Source of the DNA: Zygnema cylindricum
Lineage: Eukaryota > Streptophyta > Zygnematophyceae > Zygnematales > Zygnemataceae
Assembly (NCBI GenBank): GCA_037447655.1
Contig: JBBHKE010001593.1
Coordinates: forward strand, 8,807-72,806
Direction: 5' to 3'
DNA length: 64,000 nt
Shown: positions 1-9,814 of the stretch, in pieces
Position numbering within the stretch: position 1 is the first letter of the stretch
How the letters are laid out: every line of letters begins with the position of its first letter
The notes under the pieces: generated by a model
What the model saw: the letters and a program-made list of their open reading frames with translations, nothing else
Told to the model about the DNA's origin: nothing
The model's database searches: none
Program-made: the position numbers and the translations under genes

Positions 1-462
1 AATTACGTTGGATCGTGGAATCTCCGGAGATTATGGCACCGAATCCGGATATGACATGTGTCGACATTTAGGCCATGTCGTACAATGTCCGTACCTAAAG
101 TACACCGGCAGCTGTACTTTTGCGTACGGAACTCAATTCTGATTGGTTCCGTACATCAGTAGATAGAGTCTGTGAGAGAGATAGGACTTAGAAAAATTAG
201 AAGATAGGACCCCCTCTTCAGAGAGCTTCTGTACAAAAGGTCAACTTTGACCCTCCATAACTTACTGCTCAGGGGAGCAAATTCAGAGATTCTTTTTGCT
301 ACCGACTCAAGGGAGTCTTGCCTTTACAGGGGTGCAGGTGGTTAGGGTTTTTGTCTACCAGGGTGGCAGTTATTTTTGCTGGAACACAAAGGGGTCAGGA
401 TTATCCTAGAGGCTTCTTGGAAGCTGTATACTCTGAGGACTTATGGAGGTCTCAGAGTTTCA
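1..462 (-). repeat. LTR of a gypsy-like family (cut by window edge)
   Basis: Read on the minus strand this begins with TGAAACTCTG at 462 and resembles two other blocks in the window that begin TGAAATTCTG, at 9257 (minus) and 26861 (plus). Shared stretches include the segments around 'CCTCTAGGATAAT', 'CTGAATTTGCTCCC' and 'AGTAAGTTATGG'. The TG start and repeated occurrence next to retroelement coding sequence support an LTR. The far end lies outside the window. It is unrelated to the 5' LTR of the adjoining gypsy element at 4225-4527, so it probably belongs to another element. Confidence 0.6.
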
Positions 463-1060
463 ACCATCAGTTTGAGGGTGCTAGGCTGTGGACATGGCCA
501 GCTGCGTGCCACATAACTTAAATAGACTTTGCCAAAAGTGGCTCACGAATTTATGATCGCGGTCGCTGACGATCTTTGTCGGAAGTCCGTGATGGCGGAA
601 TATCTCCCGAAAGAATAAGTCAACGATATCGCGTGCAGTATCTGTGGTAGACGTGGGTAGAAAATGTGCCATTTTCGTCAGGTAATCCACGACGACGAAG
701 ATTGAGTCGTATCCCTCCTTCGTCAGTGGAAGGGCCACGATGAAATCCATCAAAATCGCCTCCCAAGGAACAGATGGTATCGAAAGGGGTTGTAACAGAC
801 CTTGTTGCCCTGAATCCGGTTTGTTCCTATTACAGGAGTCACACGTCCGAACATACTCTGCAATGTCTTGAGTCATGCTTGGCCAGTAATACGCCTCAGC
901 GACACGTGCGGTGGTTTTATCCCGCCCAAAATGTCCACTGAGAGGCTCGTTGTGACTTAATTTAAGAATCATGTGATGGAGTTCCGTATTGGTTGGCACA
1001 TAAAGTCGTGTTGTCTTACTCGGTCTTTACCGCCACATACCATTAGCGGTTCGAACGAGT
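463..1060 (-). pseudogene. gypsy integrase, 3'-truncated
   Basis: The zinc-binding HHCC region is visible (SHNEPLSGHF then CDSCNRNK), followed by the core with the first catalytic Asp in 'ILMDFIVALP' and the second in 'IVSDRDHKF'. The sequence then reads QLAMSTA-stop-HPQTDG. A TAC-to-TAG type change has put a stop just before the conserved HPQTDG motif, and the frame ends there because the TG of an unrelated LTR follows. The third catalytic residue (Glu), the C-terminal domain and any chromodomain are missing, so the protein could not be active. Confidence 0.9.
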
Positions 1061-1868
1061 ACCTCCGTTTAATGAGTTCCTTTAACGAATCATCGTCGCC
1101 GTAGGCGGCCTTTATCCGACCTAACCACTGTTCGTCCACTTGAACCGTACTGGTGACTGCGCTGAGTTTCGGATCTTGCGTTGCGGTCGACGCTCCGGTG
1201 TCCCCTTTCGCATAGCTTACGTTGCAATACTGCGATGCTTGCGGTCGTTGCTCTTCTAGTGGCAGAGCGACTCCGGGTCTTCTTGACAGCGCATCCGCCG
1301 GGTTCGTATTGCCTGGCTTATATTCTGTAACAAGTTGCGGACCGAATGTCTACAGAAATGACATCCAGCGCACTTGTTTCTTGGACAACTTTGGCTGGGT
1401 TTGGAGGTATTGTAAGTCGTGGTGATCCGTCATAATCGTGATCCGTTTTCCTTGAACGTAACACTTCCAAACCACCAGCGCATTGATGATAGCTATTGTC
1501 TCTTTCTCATGGGTGGCCCAGTTCAGCTCTGCTGCCTTTAGTTTTCAACTGTCGTATGCGATGGGTTGAAGGCCTTTCCCTCGATCTTGCATAAGGATCG
1601 CTCCAATAGCCGTATCGCTAGCGTCGGTAATTATCATCCAAGGTAAGTCCGAGTCGGGAACAGCTAACACAGGGGCGGTAACCAACCGCTCCTTTAGCGT
1701 GTTAAAGGTTGTCCCTTGTGTCGCTTTCCAATCATAGGGCACGTCATTCTTGAGCAATTCCGTGAGCGGTGCAGCGATTTTGCGAAACCTTCAACAAAAC
1801 ATCGATAATAGGAGCATAATCCTAGAAAGCTCTGTAACTCCGTAATATTCGCCGGCTGCGGCCACTCC
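1061..1868 (-). pseudogene. gypsy RNase H and connection region
   Basis: Translation pieces contain the RNase H-like signature 'IITDASDTAIGAILMQ' (first catalytic Asp) and later 'AAELNWATHEKETIAII' and 'ITIMTDHHDLQYL', as in plant gypsy elements. A stop interrupts the domain near 1545 and another lies downstream, near 1340. The region continues in pieces toward the integrase zinc-binding domain. It is a decayed part of the polyprotein, not a separate gene. Confidence 0.85.
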
Positions 1869-3074
1869 TTAACTGCCTTTGTCTTGTTTGGATCCACTAC
1901 GATTCCGTCCCGGCTCACCACATGGCCTAAAAAAATCAATCTTCTCCTTGAAGAAGTCACATTTACTTCTTTTTGCGTACAACTTATTTTCCCGAAGGAC
2001 TTGGAGAACCGTCCGTAAGTGCTTCATATGCTCCTCCTGCGTTCGGCTATACACCAGTATGTCGTCTAGGAAGACGATCACAAACGCGTCCAGATATTGC
2101 CGAAAGATGGAATTCATTAGATGCATAAAGGTTGCTGGTGCGTTAGTCAACCCGAACGGCATTACCCGAAACTGGAAATGACCGTATCGAGTTCTAAACG
2201 CCGATTTTTCCACATCTTCCTTGGCAATTCTAATCTGGTGGTAGCCGCTCCGCAAGTCTATTTTCGAAAAATATTTAGCACCACGAAGTCGATCCAACAA
2301 TTCGTCTATCCTCGGGAAGGGGTACGCATTCTTCACCGTTAATTTGTTCAGCGCTCGGTAGTCTAAACACATACGGAAACCTCCATCTTTCTTGTTCACA
2401 AAGAGAACGCGGGCTCCATACGGTGACTTGCTTGGTTTGATTGCTCCGGCTTCGACCAACTCCGCGGGTTGCGTTTTCAGTTCGTCCAACTCGGTGTAGC
2501 TCATCTTGTACATCCGATTAGCCGAGGGTACCGCTCTAGGAACAAGCTCTATCCTATGGTCTACTTCGCGCTTCGGAGGTAATCCTTTTGGGAGCTTCGG
2601 GGAAAATACATCTGCGTACTCCTCGAGAAGTTTTGTCATGACTTCCAAGGCCTCTTCGGAATTCTTTCCAATATCGTCACTTTCTTTGGAGTCGAAGTCG
2701 GGGTCCTTCTTTTTCCATTCTTCCGAGATCTCCTCCGTCGCCTCCTCCATTGACTGAACGACCGCCATACCAATCGTTTCCCCTTTCTTGAGTGCCCTCT
2801 TGAGCTGTAAGGCCGAAAGCAGGCGTCCCTCTTCCGCTCCCTTACCAGCCGCTCCCGCTTTTACCTCAAACTCTTCTTCACCTTTCTTCACTCTCATGGC
2901 GCCACTTCTCCAATCGATCGTCGGATTCCATTTTTGCAGCCACGGCTTCCCCAGGATTACCTCATGGTCCCCAAGAGGTAATACATGAAGCGTGTCGTAC
3001 CATCGGAATTTCCCAATTTCGACGCGTAACCTCGGGGTACGATGGGTAATCGATAAGGAACTGCCGTCTGCCAA
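1869..3074 (-). pseudogene. gypsy protease C-part and reverse transcriptase
   Basis: This is a 401-codon open stretch. The N-terminal ~90 residues are the back half of the retroviral-type protease (hydrophobic '[11 protein letters not shown]' flap-to-C-end region). They are followed by reverse transcriptase: '[26 protein letters not shown]', '[13 protein letters not shown]' (motif A Asp), '[15 protein letters not shown]' (motif B) and '[12 protein letters not shown]' (motif C, FLDD). All catalytic aspartates are present. The frame is broken by a TAG just before it (about 3084) and shifts to another frame near 1869-1960, where '[12 protein letters not shown]' continues the thumb. Confidence 0.93.
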
Positions 3075-3083
3075 TTTTACCGA

Positions 3084-4190
3084 CTAGTGATCCTTTAGTA
3101 CCACAAGAGGAAGTTTCAACCTTTTCATCGTCGTTTCGTTAATGAAGTTCCCCAATGCTCCAGAGTCCACCGTGAAGTAAGCTGCATTCATTCTTATTTG
3201 ACCCCGAAATATCAAAGGGTCTCCTCCTTCACCGGCTAACCTCATAACGGTAAGTTTTCCCTTTTTGGGACCTTTCCGTTTTGGACACTCTCGAGCCATA
3301 TGATCTGGAGAACCGCACTGGAAGCATAGGCCATTTTGCCTCCTCCGCTGGATTTCCTGGGGGGATAAGTCATTGGTCTTGGTCTTGGTAGTTTTCTTCT
3401 TTCTTCGCAGGACGTTGACTGCTTCCTTATGCTCAATAATTGCGCCGAGCTCCATGGGGGTTGGACCTTCGTCTTGTTGGTGTCCTCCGCTACTGCTCGA
3501 CCCGTACTGATAAGGTCTCCGGAGGTTAAAGTCGATTGAATCGGTCTACTCCGCAAACTGGATGATTGCCGAGAGAGTAGGAGTCTTGCTTTCCCGAGCA
3601 AGCCATTATTCCACATATCTACGAATAGATGACTTAAGCCCCTTCACGTAGCGATCCACCGCTTCATCCTCCGTCATCGTAGGTATTTGAACTTTGCACT
3701 CCAAGAACCGTTGCGTAAACTCCATCACTCAAGTTCGTTGCTTCAATACTGCGATCTTATCTCTCGCCGCCTTCACCGTGTTGACGGGCTACCAAGTGTC
3801 GCGGAGGAGTTGAACAAAGAGCGCCCAGACCGTCGGTAACTCATCGTCCTCCACCAATGTTCTCCACGAAGCCCCCGCTGCCCCTTTAAGAAGACCACCC
3901 GCGTAGTGAATCTTCTCAAGATCCGATAGGCTATGAAAATTCTCGAGATAGTTCGCCACGGAGAATAGCCATGAGTCAAGGTTCTTGTGTCTTGCAGGGT
4001 CAAACTCGTCGGGAAGCCTTAATTTCGGTCTCCAGGAGTCTCTCTCTATGCCTCTATGAGATCGCTCCCCTAGACGAGACTCGAATGCTGTGACGGTGTT
4101 ACTCAGCTGCGCATTCTATAATCTCACACTTTCCAACTCCCTGAGAACTTGCGCCAACATTTCTGTAGTGGATACGCCGTGTTCATCCAT
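3084..4190 (-). pseudogene. gypsy gag with zinc knuckle and protease active site
   Basis: The gag start is a probable ATG at 4190 ('MDEHGVSTTEMLAQ'), 20 bases after the primer-binding site. Capsid-like text runs through 'DSWLFSVANYLENF' and 'WRTLVEDDELP' in alternating frames with several stops. The last 123 codons (3084-3455) hold the CCHC zinc knuckle 'CFQCGSPDHMAREC' and the protease active site 'FTVDSGALGNFI' (Asp-Ser-Gly). They end at a TAG that separates it from the rest of pol. Nucleic-acid binding and polyprotein cleavage are the family roles. The copy is broken. Confidence 0.88.
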
Positions 4191-4210
4191 GCTGTCGAGT
4201 CACGGCTAAT

Positions 4211-4223
4211 GGCTCCGATACCA
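4211..4223 (-). other. Primer-binding site (initiator tRNA-Met type)
   Basis: The minus strand reads TGGTATCGGAGCC one base after the LTR end. The standard plant retrotransposon primer site for initiator tRNA-Met is TGGTATCAGAGCC, so there is one mismatch (A to G). Confidence 0.85.
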
Positions 4224-4224
4224 G

Positions 4225-4527
4225 TGTAAAAGTGGCAACAATACACCACAACACGTCACAATGCACAGCGGAAAACACCAAGGACCTTCCCGCAGCAACA
4301 GTAGGAGCACAGTACCAACAGACAAGGTTGCGCTTTATTACTTGGAAGAGAGTACAAGGTTGCGCTAGCTGTGTCTACTTGAGGTACTATATTCACAAGC
4401 CCACCTGACTATTTAAACTTACTAACTGCTAGTCATTCTAGTACTGTACAGCTGTACACGTGGACCTTTACGGTCAACCGAGATCTATCTAAAACTTCCT
4501 TCTAGAACTATACAGCACCATCTACAT
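4225..4527 (-). repeat. 5' LTR of the gypsy element
   Basis: The boundaries are TGTAGATGG at 4527 and ...TTTTACA at 4225, immediately before the primer-binding site, giving about 303 bp with TG...CA ends. It holds a TATA-like TTTAAATAG (about 4409-4418) and an AATAAAGCGC poly-A signal (about 4331-4340). A short internal duplication of ACAAGGTTGCGCT surrounds the poly-A signal. No second copy of this LTR is in the window. Confidence 0.75.
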
Positions 4528-5301
4528 TCTGCGGCGTTGCTATGCTGCGCTGCTATGTTGCGGCGCTACCAACTTGCTACGCCGCTAAGTTGCTATGCTG
4601 CTACGCTGCGTTGGTTTGGAATCGCAGCTGTGCTGCTCTGGAATCGCAACTATAGCAGCCTAGCACTAGGCACTAAGTACCCGAATCCTGTAACCCTATT
4701 ACAATGTGTATGTACGAAATTGTTCAAATTGTACGTCGTCGCGTTTTTTTGACATCCGCGTATGCTGGAAAATTTTTACGCAATTACATATCATTATATT
4801 TTTTGTACTTTTATATTTAAAAAGGTACGCAATAGTACGGATCTAATAGTCCTTACACCACATTATTTAAAAGTGCACTAAATTACAGTTATGAACCGCA
4901 TTAAGCTGGGTATCTCAAATAACGTTTAAAAACATTTAGCGTACTTTATTTTATTTGAGAATTTGCCGAAAAAAAAAAGGTACCACAATTAGCGTCATGT
5001 ACGCTAATAGCGATTCGCGGTGTAGTGCTTTCATAGTGGAGCTCACGTGAAGTGAGTAACTACCTACGCGCAACCATTTTATTTATATGTGGCTGCCTCA
5101 GTTTTGTTACAGTAAACCTACGTCGGCCGTGTGAATTGTTTTTTTTTTCATGACGGTCGACGTTCGCATGCGCAACAGTTTTTTAACCGCCATTTCAATA
5201 TTTTGCCAGTCAAAGTTGTTTGACGGATTGACTGTCAAATCTGAACTTAATGGTACGTAGCTTGTACGAAATTGTACTTCAAATGTACAATTTTTGACAA
5301 C
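4528..5301. other. Intergenic; GCTATGCTGC-type tandem repeat and MITE remnant
   Basis: No gene is seen. Positions 4530-4620 are a degenerate repeat of TTGCTATGCTGC/TACGCTGC units. At 5010-5028 the text GCTAATAGCGATTCGCGGTGTA matches the terminal sequence of the MITE superfamily found elsewhere in the window, probably marking the right end of an old copy. Confidence 0.5.
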
Positions 5302-5853
5302 TACACTGTCAATCGCTATTAGAGTAAAGGAATAAATAGCTTAAAAAACAAATAGTGTTATTAACACTAATCGATATTTTTTTTTTTTGAAAAACAATAT
5401 ATATACTAATTAATCTCTAACTATAATTTGGGTTGTCCTGAATAATAAATACCCGCCCTTTTGATGTCTACAATAATTTGTGTACCCGTACAAAATCTGA
5501 GAATTCGTACGCCGTCACGCTATTCACACGGTCGACGGACGAACATATGAGAACGTGATTTTTGTCGACGAGTTTGTGTCTCTTTCTTCCAGTGAACATT
5601 CACATGTGTGCGCAATAATGTTAAGTGTCTTTTTATGCCTTTGTAATTCAAAAAGTACCATTTCGTACGGAGATACCATGTCCGTACGCCACACTATTTC
5701 CAGCGCAGTGTACTTTCCTTATTAACGCTAATTGAAAAAAAAACCTAATTAGAATAATGGAAAAAATAGAATTATGGATTGTATTTCGGGTTTTTTTTTT
5801 GAAAAAAGGGCACCGAATTGGCGTTATATACTCCAATAGCGATTGACGGTGTA
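5302..5853. mobile_element. MITE, family A copy 1
   Basis: A ~550 bp non-coding unit starts TACACTGTCAATCGCTATTAG and ends with the inverted version (CCAATAGCGATTGACGGTGTA). Other copies are at 9259-9814 and 22753-23306. No transposase is encoded. TA at each end is compatible with a TA target duplication. Confidence 0.85.
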
Positions 5854-7022
5854 TCTGCGCGCAACAAAAATCGTCTCTGCGATTTGCAATTCCCTATTTT
5901 TTTTCCTACACTTATAATTATCTACAGTAATAGCGATTCACTCTGTGGTGACGCTGACAGTGTCACAAGGAAAGTATGACGTAGAAACGTCACAGAAAAA
6001 CATGAAGTCTACCACCAGACAGAAAAATATGACGTCTTCAATGTCACGTCTTACATGACGATCGTTGTTTTCGCATATCGAAACCGTACGTAGAATCTTT
6101 ACTACAAGACAATTTATTCTCGCTAAACTACGATAGCATCGAAAAAATCATAAATCTAGTGCGGTCAACACAAAGTACGTAAAGTGACACCACGACATCG
6201 CCCGTACATACCCACCAACGAGTCGACAAGTCTGGTCGACGATGAACGAAGAAAAACATTTATTCGCTGTACGGCAGGCAGCAGCCCACTGATAACGAAC
6301 GGAAAAGTTTTGAATTGTACATTGTTGTCACGTAGATAGACGGAGTGACAGGAGGTATCAGGTCCGGCTGAAGTCATATCGAACTAAAAGTGAGCATGTT
6401 ATTTCGTGCGTCTCCGTCAATATCGTATGAAGTTCCGGAATTTCTACCACTGGTAAGTTACTAATGTACTAATTCTGCTCATTTTCATGAAACTGGATAT
6501 CAAAATTCGCCATTTCATTAGTTTTCAACCTAAATTTCAGTTACGTAACCGAGAGAAGGTCTGTGGCCCCATCAGATACCATCACCCTTTGTCAGAAAAA
6601 AAATGTTTTTAAATTAAAACTGCAGACTTTTTGGCCCCCAGGGGTGCCCAAAGACGTTCGCGACCGCTCGTTTAGGGTTTTATTTTTTCTGTTTTTGTTT
6701 TTTTTTTATTAAAAAAACAACCCAAAACCCAAAACCCTATTTCTCGTACCCGATCCCAAGAGGTGCCGAAGGTCCCACACTTGTATGGGGGCTTGCATAC
6801 TGTACCGTATGCGACAAAGTTCGCACTCATGTTATCTGCCGAATGCTTAGTAAGGTACGTACTGCAGTGTACGTAACACATTTTGCGGACGTTTTTCACC
6901 TGTGATTGGCTGAATGGAAAATGGACCGTTTTCATGTCATGTCTCAAATCCGTCTGAAAATCCGTCCAACAGTAAACGACGAATTTCAAAGGTTGGAGGC
7001 AGCAAAAGCAGGATTTCTTCTC
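5854..7022. repeat. ~1.2 kb repeat, copy 1
   Basis: Compared with 9815-11013: 5720-6534 looks base-for-base the same at a constant offset of 3961, and the segment about 6790-7022 matches 10795-11013 with differences. The middle (6535-6790) differs between copies. No supportable gene is present; a 70-codon ORF (6165-6377, minus) is conserved only because the DNA is. A cluster of TGACG motifs lies at 5950-6062. Confidence 0.8.
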
Positions 7023-7310
7023 CCAGACTGGGCTTAAATATAGGTCTGTCATCTTCCAAGTCAATAGACATTTTGTAAGTGGTGTGTCGACCTAAGTCTT
7101 TCATGGAGAAAGCAAATGCGTCTACGTTTCGGTTTATGACTTCATCTAACAGTTCGTGTTCAGTTTTTGTTAGTCCAGTTCCGAATTTCCATGTCGGTTT
7201 TTCAGGCGTGTTAATGGTCATGGCTTCCATGGCTTGTGCAAATGCTAGCTGTTCATCTGCTATCAAGGAGTGACCCAACTCATACTCGACAGGAAGTTGA
7301 TGCAAACAAT
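7023..7310 (-). pseudogene. Reverse transcriptase N-terminal fragment downstream of the methyltransferase
   Basis: In the frame following the methyltransferase stop (shifted, nearly contiguous), the minus strand encodes a segment typical of the entry to a gypsy reverse transcriptase: 'HELLDEVINRNVDAFAFS', 'KDLGRHTTYKMSIDLEDD', 'RPIFKP'. These correspond to the conserved 'D-x-FA-x-DLG ... I-x-L-x-x-D-x-P' region that precedes the fingers domain. The coding similarity stops at about 7023, where the DNA joins the ~1.2 kb repeat, so the polymerase core is missing. It is linked in orientation and order to the methyltransferase. Confidence 0.7.
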
Positions 7311-8314
7311 TTACAGCGTGATGCCAACTTCTAGACGGAAATGCAGCTGTCCAGTGTGGGATGCCCGTACCAGTACCTGAGATCTAGCGGCCGTGTATGC
7401 TGGGAGAGACCAACTCATGTGACTATGTTCCAAAAAATCATAAATAGTGTGATCTTTGTCAGACGTAGCGGGGAAAGGAAAGAGGGCAAGCTGAAAAGTT
7501 GTACCCCGAAGAGAAGGTGAGGACTTGGAAGCTGTGTGTTTAAATGGTGTATGCCCCCCCCCAGCTGATTGAGACGGATGGTTCTGTGCGTATCGACCAG
7601 CTGCGAACCCCATGCCTAAGACAAATGACAGTGATTGGGGATCCATGACACGACCAAGTAAGGTGCAGCGCTGCCTCTCGGTGAGTCCCGGAGCAGCAGT
7701 GGTGCCTGAGATGAAATGTAAAAGATGTTCTCGTTCTGTGGCAGTAGGTTCTTCTAAGCTGCCTGTATGAGTATTTTGAAGCATGCCCGGTCCATTATGT
7801 GAGTATGCGTGAGAGTGTGGATATGCAACTAGCGTAGGCAGTGCACGTAGTGGATGGCCTGGGATGTTAAGACCAAATGCAGGAGGATAGTCTGTCTGTA
7901 TACATGTCTGGACCTTATGAAATGGAAGAAGTGCATCCTGAATGGAGAGGTTAGGTGGTCGAACAGCAAGGCTAGTTTCTCGGAGCCGACCCATGTCCAC
8001 CAGGTTAGTCCACTCGGAACGAACCTGGTGGGCCAGCGAACCGTGACGTGTGATATCGATAATTAACGGTGGTCCAATCAATGATTCGATGCGTTTATAA
8101 TCTGCGAGCACCGTGTGTCGAGATCATTATAAACTGCGATATTCTCTAAGATGTATCCAAAAGGACAATCATGATTTTGAAACAAGTCGATCAGACGAAC
8201 AACTTCGTAGAACAGCAAAGTACGCGGATCCGCTAGACCTAAACCTTTCCCGGCCCTAGACATACCTTGACATTCCCATCTGGCAAAGAGGAGATCAATT
8301 GGTTCCAATTCCAT
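7311..8314 (-). pseudogene. Retroelement-borne cytosine-5 DNA methyltransferase (frameshifted)
   Basis: Two overlapping ORFs in different frames (8314-8078 and 8111-7311) together give a C5 DNA methyltransferase catalytic domain. The first has the motif IV loop 'RWECQGMSRAGKG', with the catalytic Cys at residue 15 (codon near 8270) but Glu in place of the usual Pro, and motif VI 'YILENIAV' (ENI instead of ENV). The second has a motif VIII-like 'GSLAHQVRSEWTNLV', the target-recognition region, 'PTATEREHLLHF' (motif IX-like) and 'LLGRVMDPQSLSF' (motif X). Motif I (SAM-binding FxGxG) is not seen upstream. A frameshift in 8078-8111 breaks it. It lies between an LTR/leader and a reverse transcriptase fragment, all on the minus strand, so it belongs to a gypsy-type element, not a host gene. 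Confidence 0.8.
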
Positions 8315-8521
8315 TAAGTGATGATTTCCTATTAGTCGGATATCCTATGGCAAAGCCGAATGCATATCGTGAAACGCAGACTTGAAAAGAGGTAATTAAG
8401 AGTTCACTTCCCTATTTTAGTTTTGCTTTAAAGAAAGAGAGCGAGGATCAAAGGCGCGCCATGGCTGCCGCCATATTTAGAAAGTGGCAGTTTTTGAAGT
8501 AAAGGGTATTTTGCAAAACGA
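8315..8521 (-). other. Untranslated leader of the methyltransferase element
   Basis: From about 8381 upward this matches the second LTR/leader copy (27605-27750, inverted), including 'TTTCTAAATATGGCGGCAGC'. Stops upstream of the 8314 ATG show that the methyltransferase reading frame does not extend far into it. Confidence 0.55.
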
Positions 8522-8592
8522 TGCCTAAGTCTAGATCTGAACCTGCGACCTCTAGATTCTCTATAGCCTAAAGCCTTAACCATTAAGGCGTT
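8522..8592 (-). repeat. tRNA-like module in the retroelement leader
   Basis: The minus strand reads CCTTAATGGTTAAGGCTTTAG, then an arm-like middle and 'AGGTCGCAGGTTCAGATC', ending CTTAGGC. The first part resembles a tRNA D-arm/A box and the second a T-arm/B box (GGTTCRANTC). It is conserved in the inverted copy at 27540-27604 (AGTGGTTAAGACC ... AAGTTCAAATCTGG). It lacks a clean acceptor stem and is unlikely to be a functional tRNA gene. It may be a SINE-derived or tRNA-mimicking segment of the element. Confidence 0.5.
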
Positions 8593-9257
8593 GCGAAACG
8601 ATACACGTGACAAGTTTCATAAATACATAAACATTAACGCAACAACCAATCAAAAGCAGACTAACCAAATGGAGCAATTCCTACATGTACGCGAATCTGA
8701 ACCGTGTAAACATGTTTTGATCGGACGGCCGACATTATAACCGCCACGCGAAGTGAGCTTTTGGAGGCATACGGAGATAGCGTCACGCGGTGCCACGTGG
8801 CACCGCATTATTTGATATCGGAGAAGATGGGAGGAGGAACCATGACTTCCGATTTGATAGGTGTCACCTTGTAGACCTTTTCGTACAATGGTGGTACAAT
8901 AAGTACATCGCCCATTGTACCTTCTTCTACTATATAGTGTTCATATTGGACTAGGCTTTAGAAATAGGTAGTCGTGAGTAGACAGACCAAGACTTAGTAA
9001 TATTTAGGTACCTCTCTCTCTAAGAGAGCTTGTAACTATAAAGGTCATCTTTGACCAGCCATAACTTACTTCTCAAGGGAGCAAATTCAGTGATTCTTTT
9101 TGCGTTTGACTCAGGGGAGTCAAGGGTGAGAGTGGTCAGGATATTTGTGTGCCTGGGCGGCGCTTATTCAGTGGGAAAGTAGAAGGGGCAAATATTATCC
9201 TAGAGGCTTTACATAGGCTGCTCATTCTGTGGGTTAATGGAGACCACAGAATTTCAG
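8593..9257 (-). repeat. LTR of the methyltransferase element
   Basis: It begins TGAAATTCTG at 9257 (minus) and runs to about 8593-8601 (GTATCGTTTCG). It is homologous along its length to 26861-27539 in the opposite orientation and, in its first ~450 bp, to 1-462. A TATA-like ACTATATAGTAG is present near 8930-8940. The 3' boundary is inferred from the start of the tRNA-like module and is not certain, because homology between copies continues into the leader. Confidence 0.65.
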
Positions 9258-9258
9258 G

Positions 9259-9814
9259 TACACCGTCAATCGCTATTAGAGTAAAGGAATAAATAGCGTA
9301 AAAAAAAAATTATTGTTATTAACACTAATCGGGATTTTTTTTTTTTGAAAAAAGTATATATAAATTCTAATTAATCCCTAACTGTAATTTGGGTTGTCTT
9401 GAATAATATATACCCGCCCTTTTGATGTCTACAGTAATATGTGTATCCGTACAGAATCTGACAATTCGAACGCCGTCGCGCTGTTCACACGGTCGACGGA
9501 CGAACATATGAGAACGTGATTTTTGTCGCCGAGTTTGGGTCTCTTTCTTCTAGTGCACATTCACATGTGTGCGAATTAATGTTAAGTGCCTTTTTATGCC
9601 TTTGTAATTCAAAAAGTACAATTTCGTACGAAATTATTATGTACGTACGCCACACTATTTCCATCGAAGTGTATTTTCATTATTAACGCTAATTGAAAAA
9701 AAAACCTAATTAGAATAATGGAAAAAATAGAATTATGGATTGTATTTCGGGTTTTTTTTTTGAAAAAAGGGCACCGAATTGGCGTTATATACTCCAATAG
9801 CGATTGACGGTGTA
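9259..9814. mobile_element. MITE, family A copy 2
   Basis: It starts TACACCGTCAATCGCTATTA and ends GCGATTGACGGTGTA, and is ~556 bp. It abuts the LTR start at 9257 almost directly. The right third (from about 9680) looks the same as copy 1, while the left part carries many differences. Confidence 0.85.

Larger units (their letters stand above)
463..4527 (-). mobile_element. Degenerate Ty3/gypsy LTR retrotransposon
   Basis: In minus-strand order the element has a 5' LTR (4225-4527), a tRNA-Met-type primer-binding site (4211-4223), gag with a CCHC zinc knuckle, aspartic protease, reverse transcriptase, RNase H and integrase. Placing integrase after RNase H is the Ty3/gypsy order. Several stops and frameshifts break the reading frame, so the copy is dead. 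Its 3' end stops inside integrase and abuts an unrelated LTR at 462. No matching 3' LTR is present. Confidence 0.93.

Noticed and set aside
1869-2757. Plus-strand ORFs opposite the reverse transcriptase
   Set aside because: Antisense shadows of the gypsy pol frame.
6165-6377. 70-codon ORF found identically at 10126-10338
   Set aside because: Its conservation follows from DNA-level duplication; no sign of protein-level constraint can be drawn from two identical copies.
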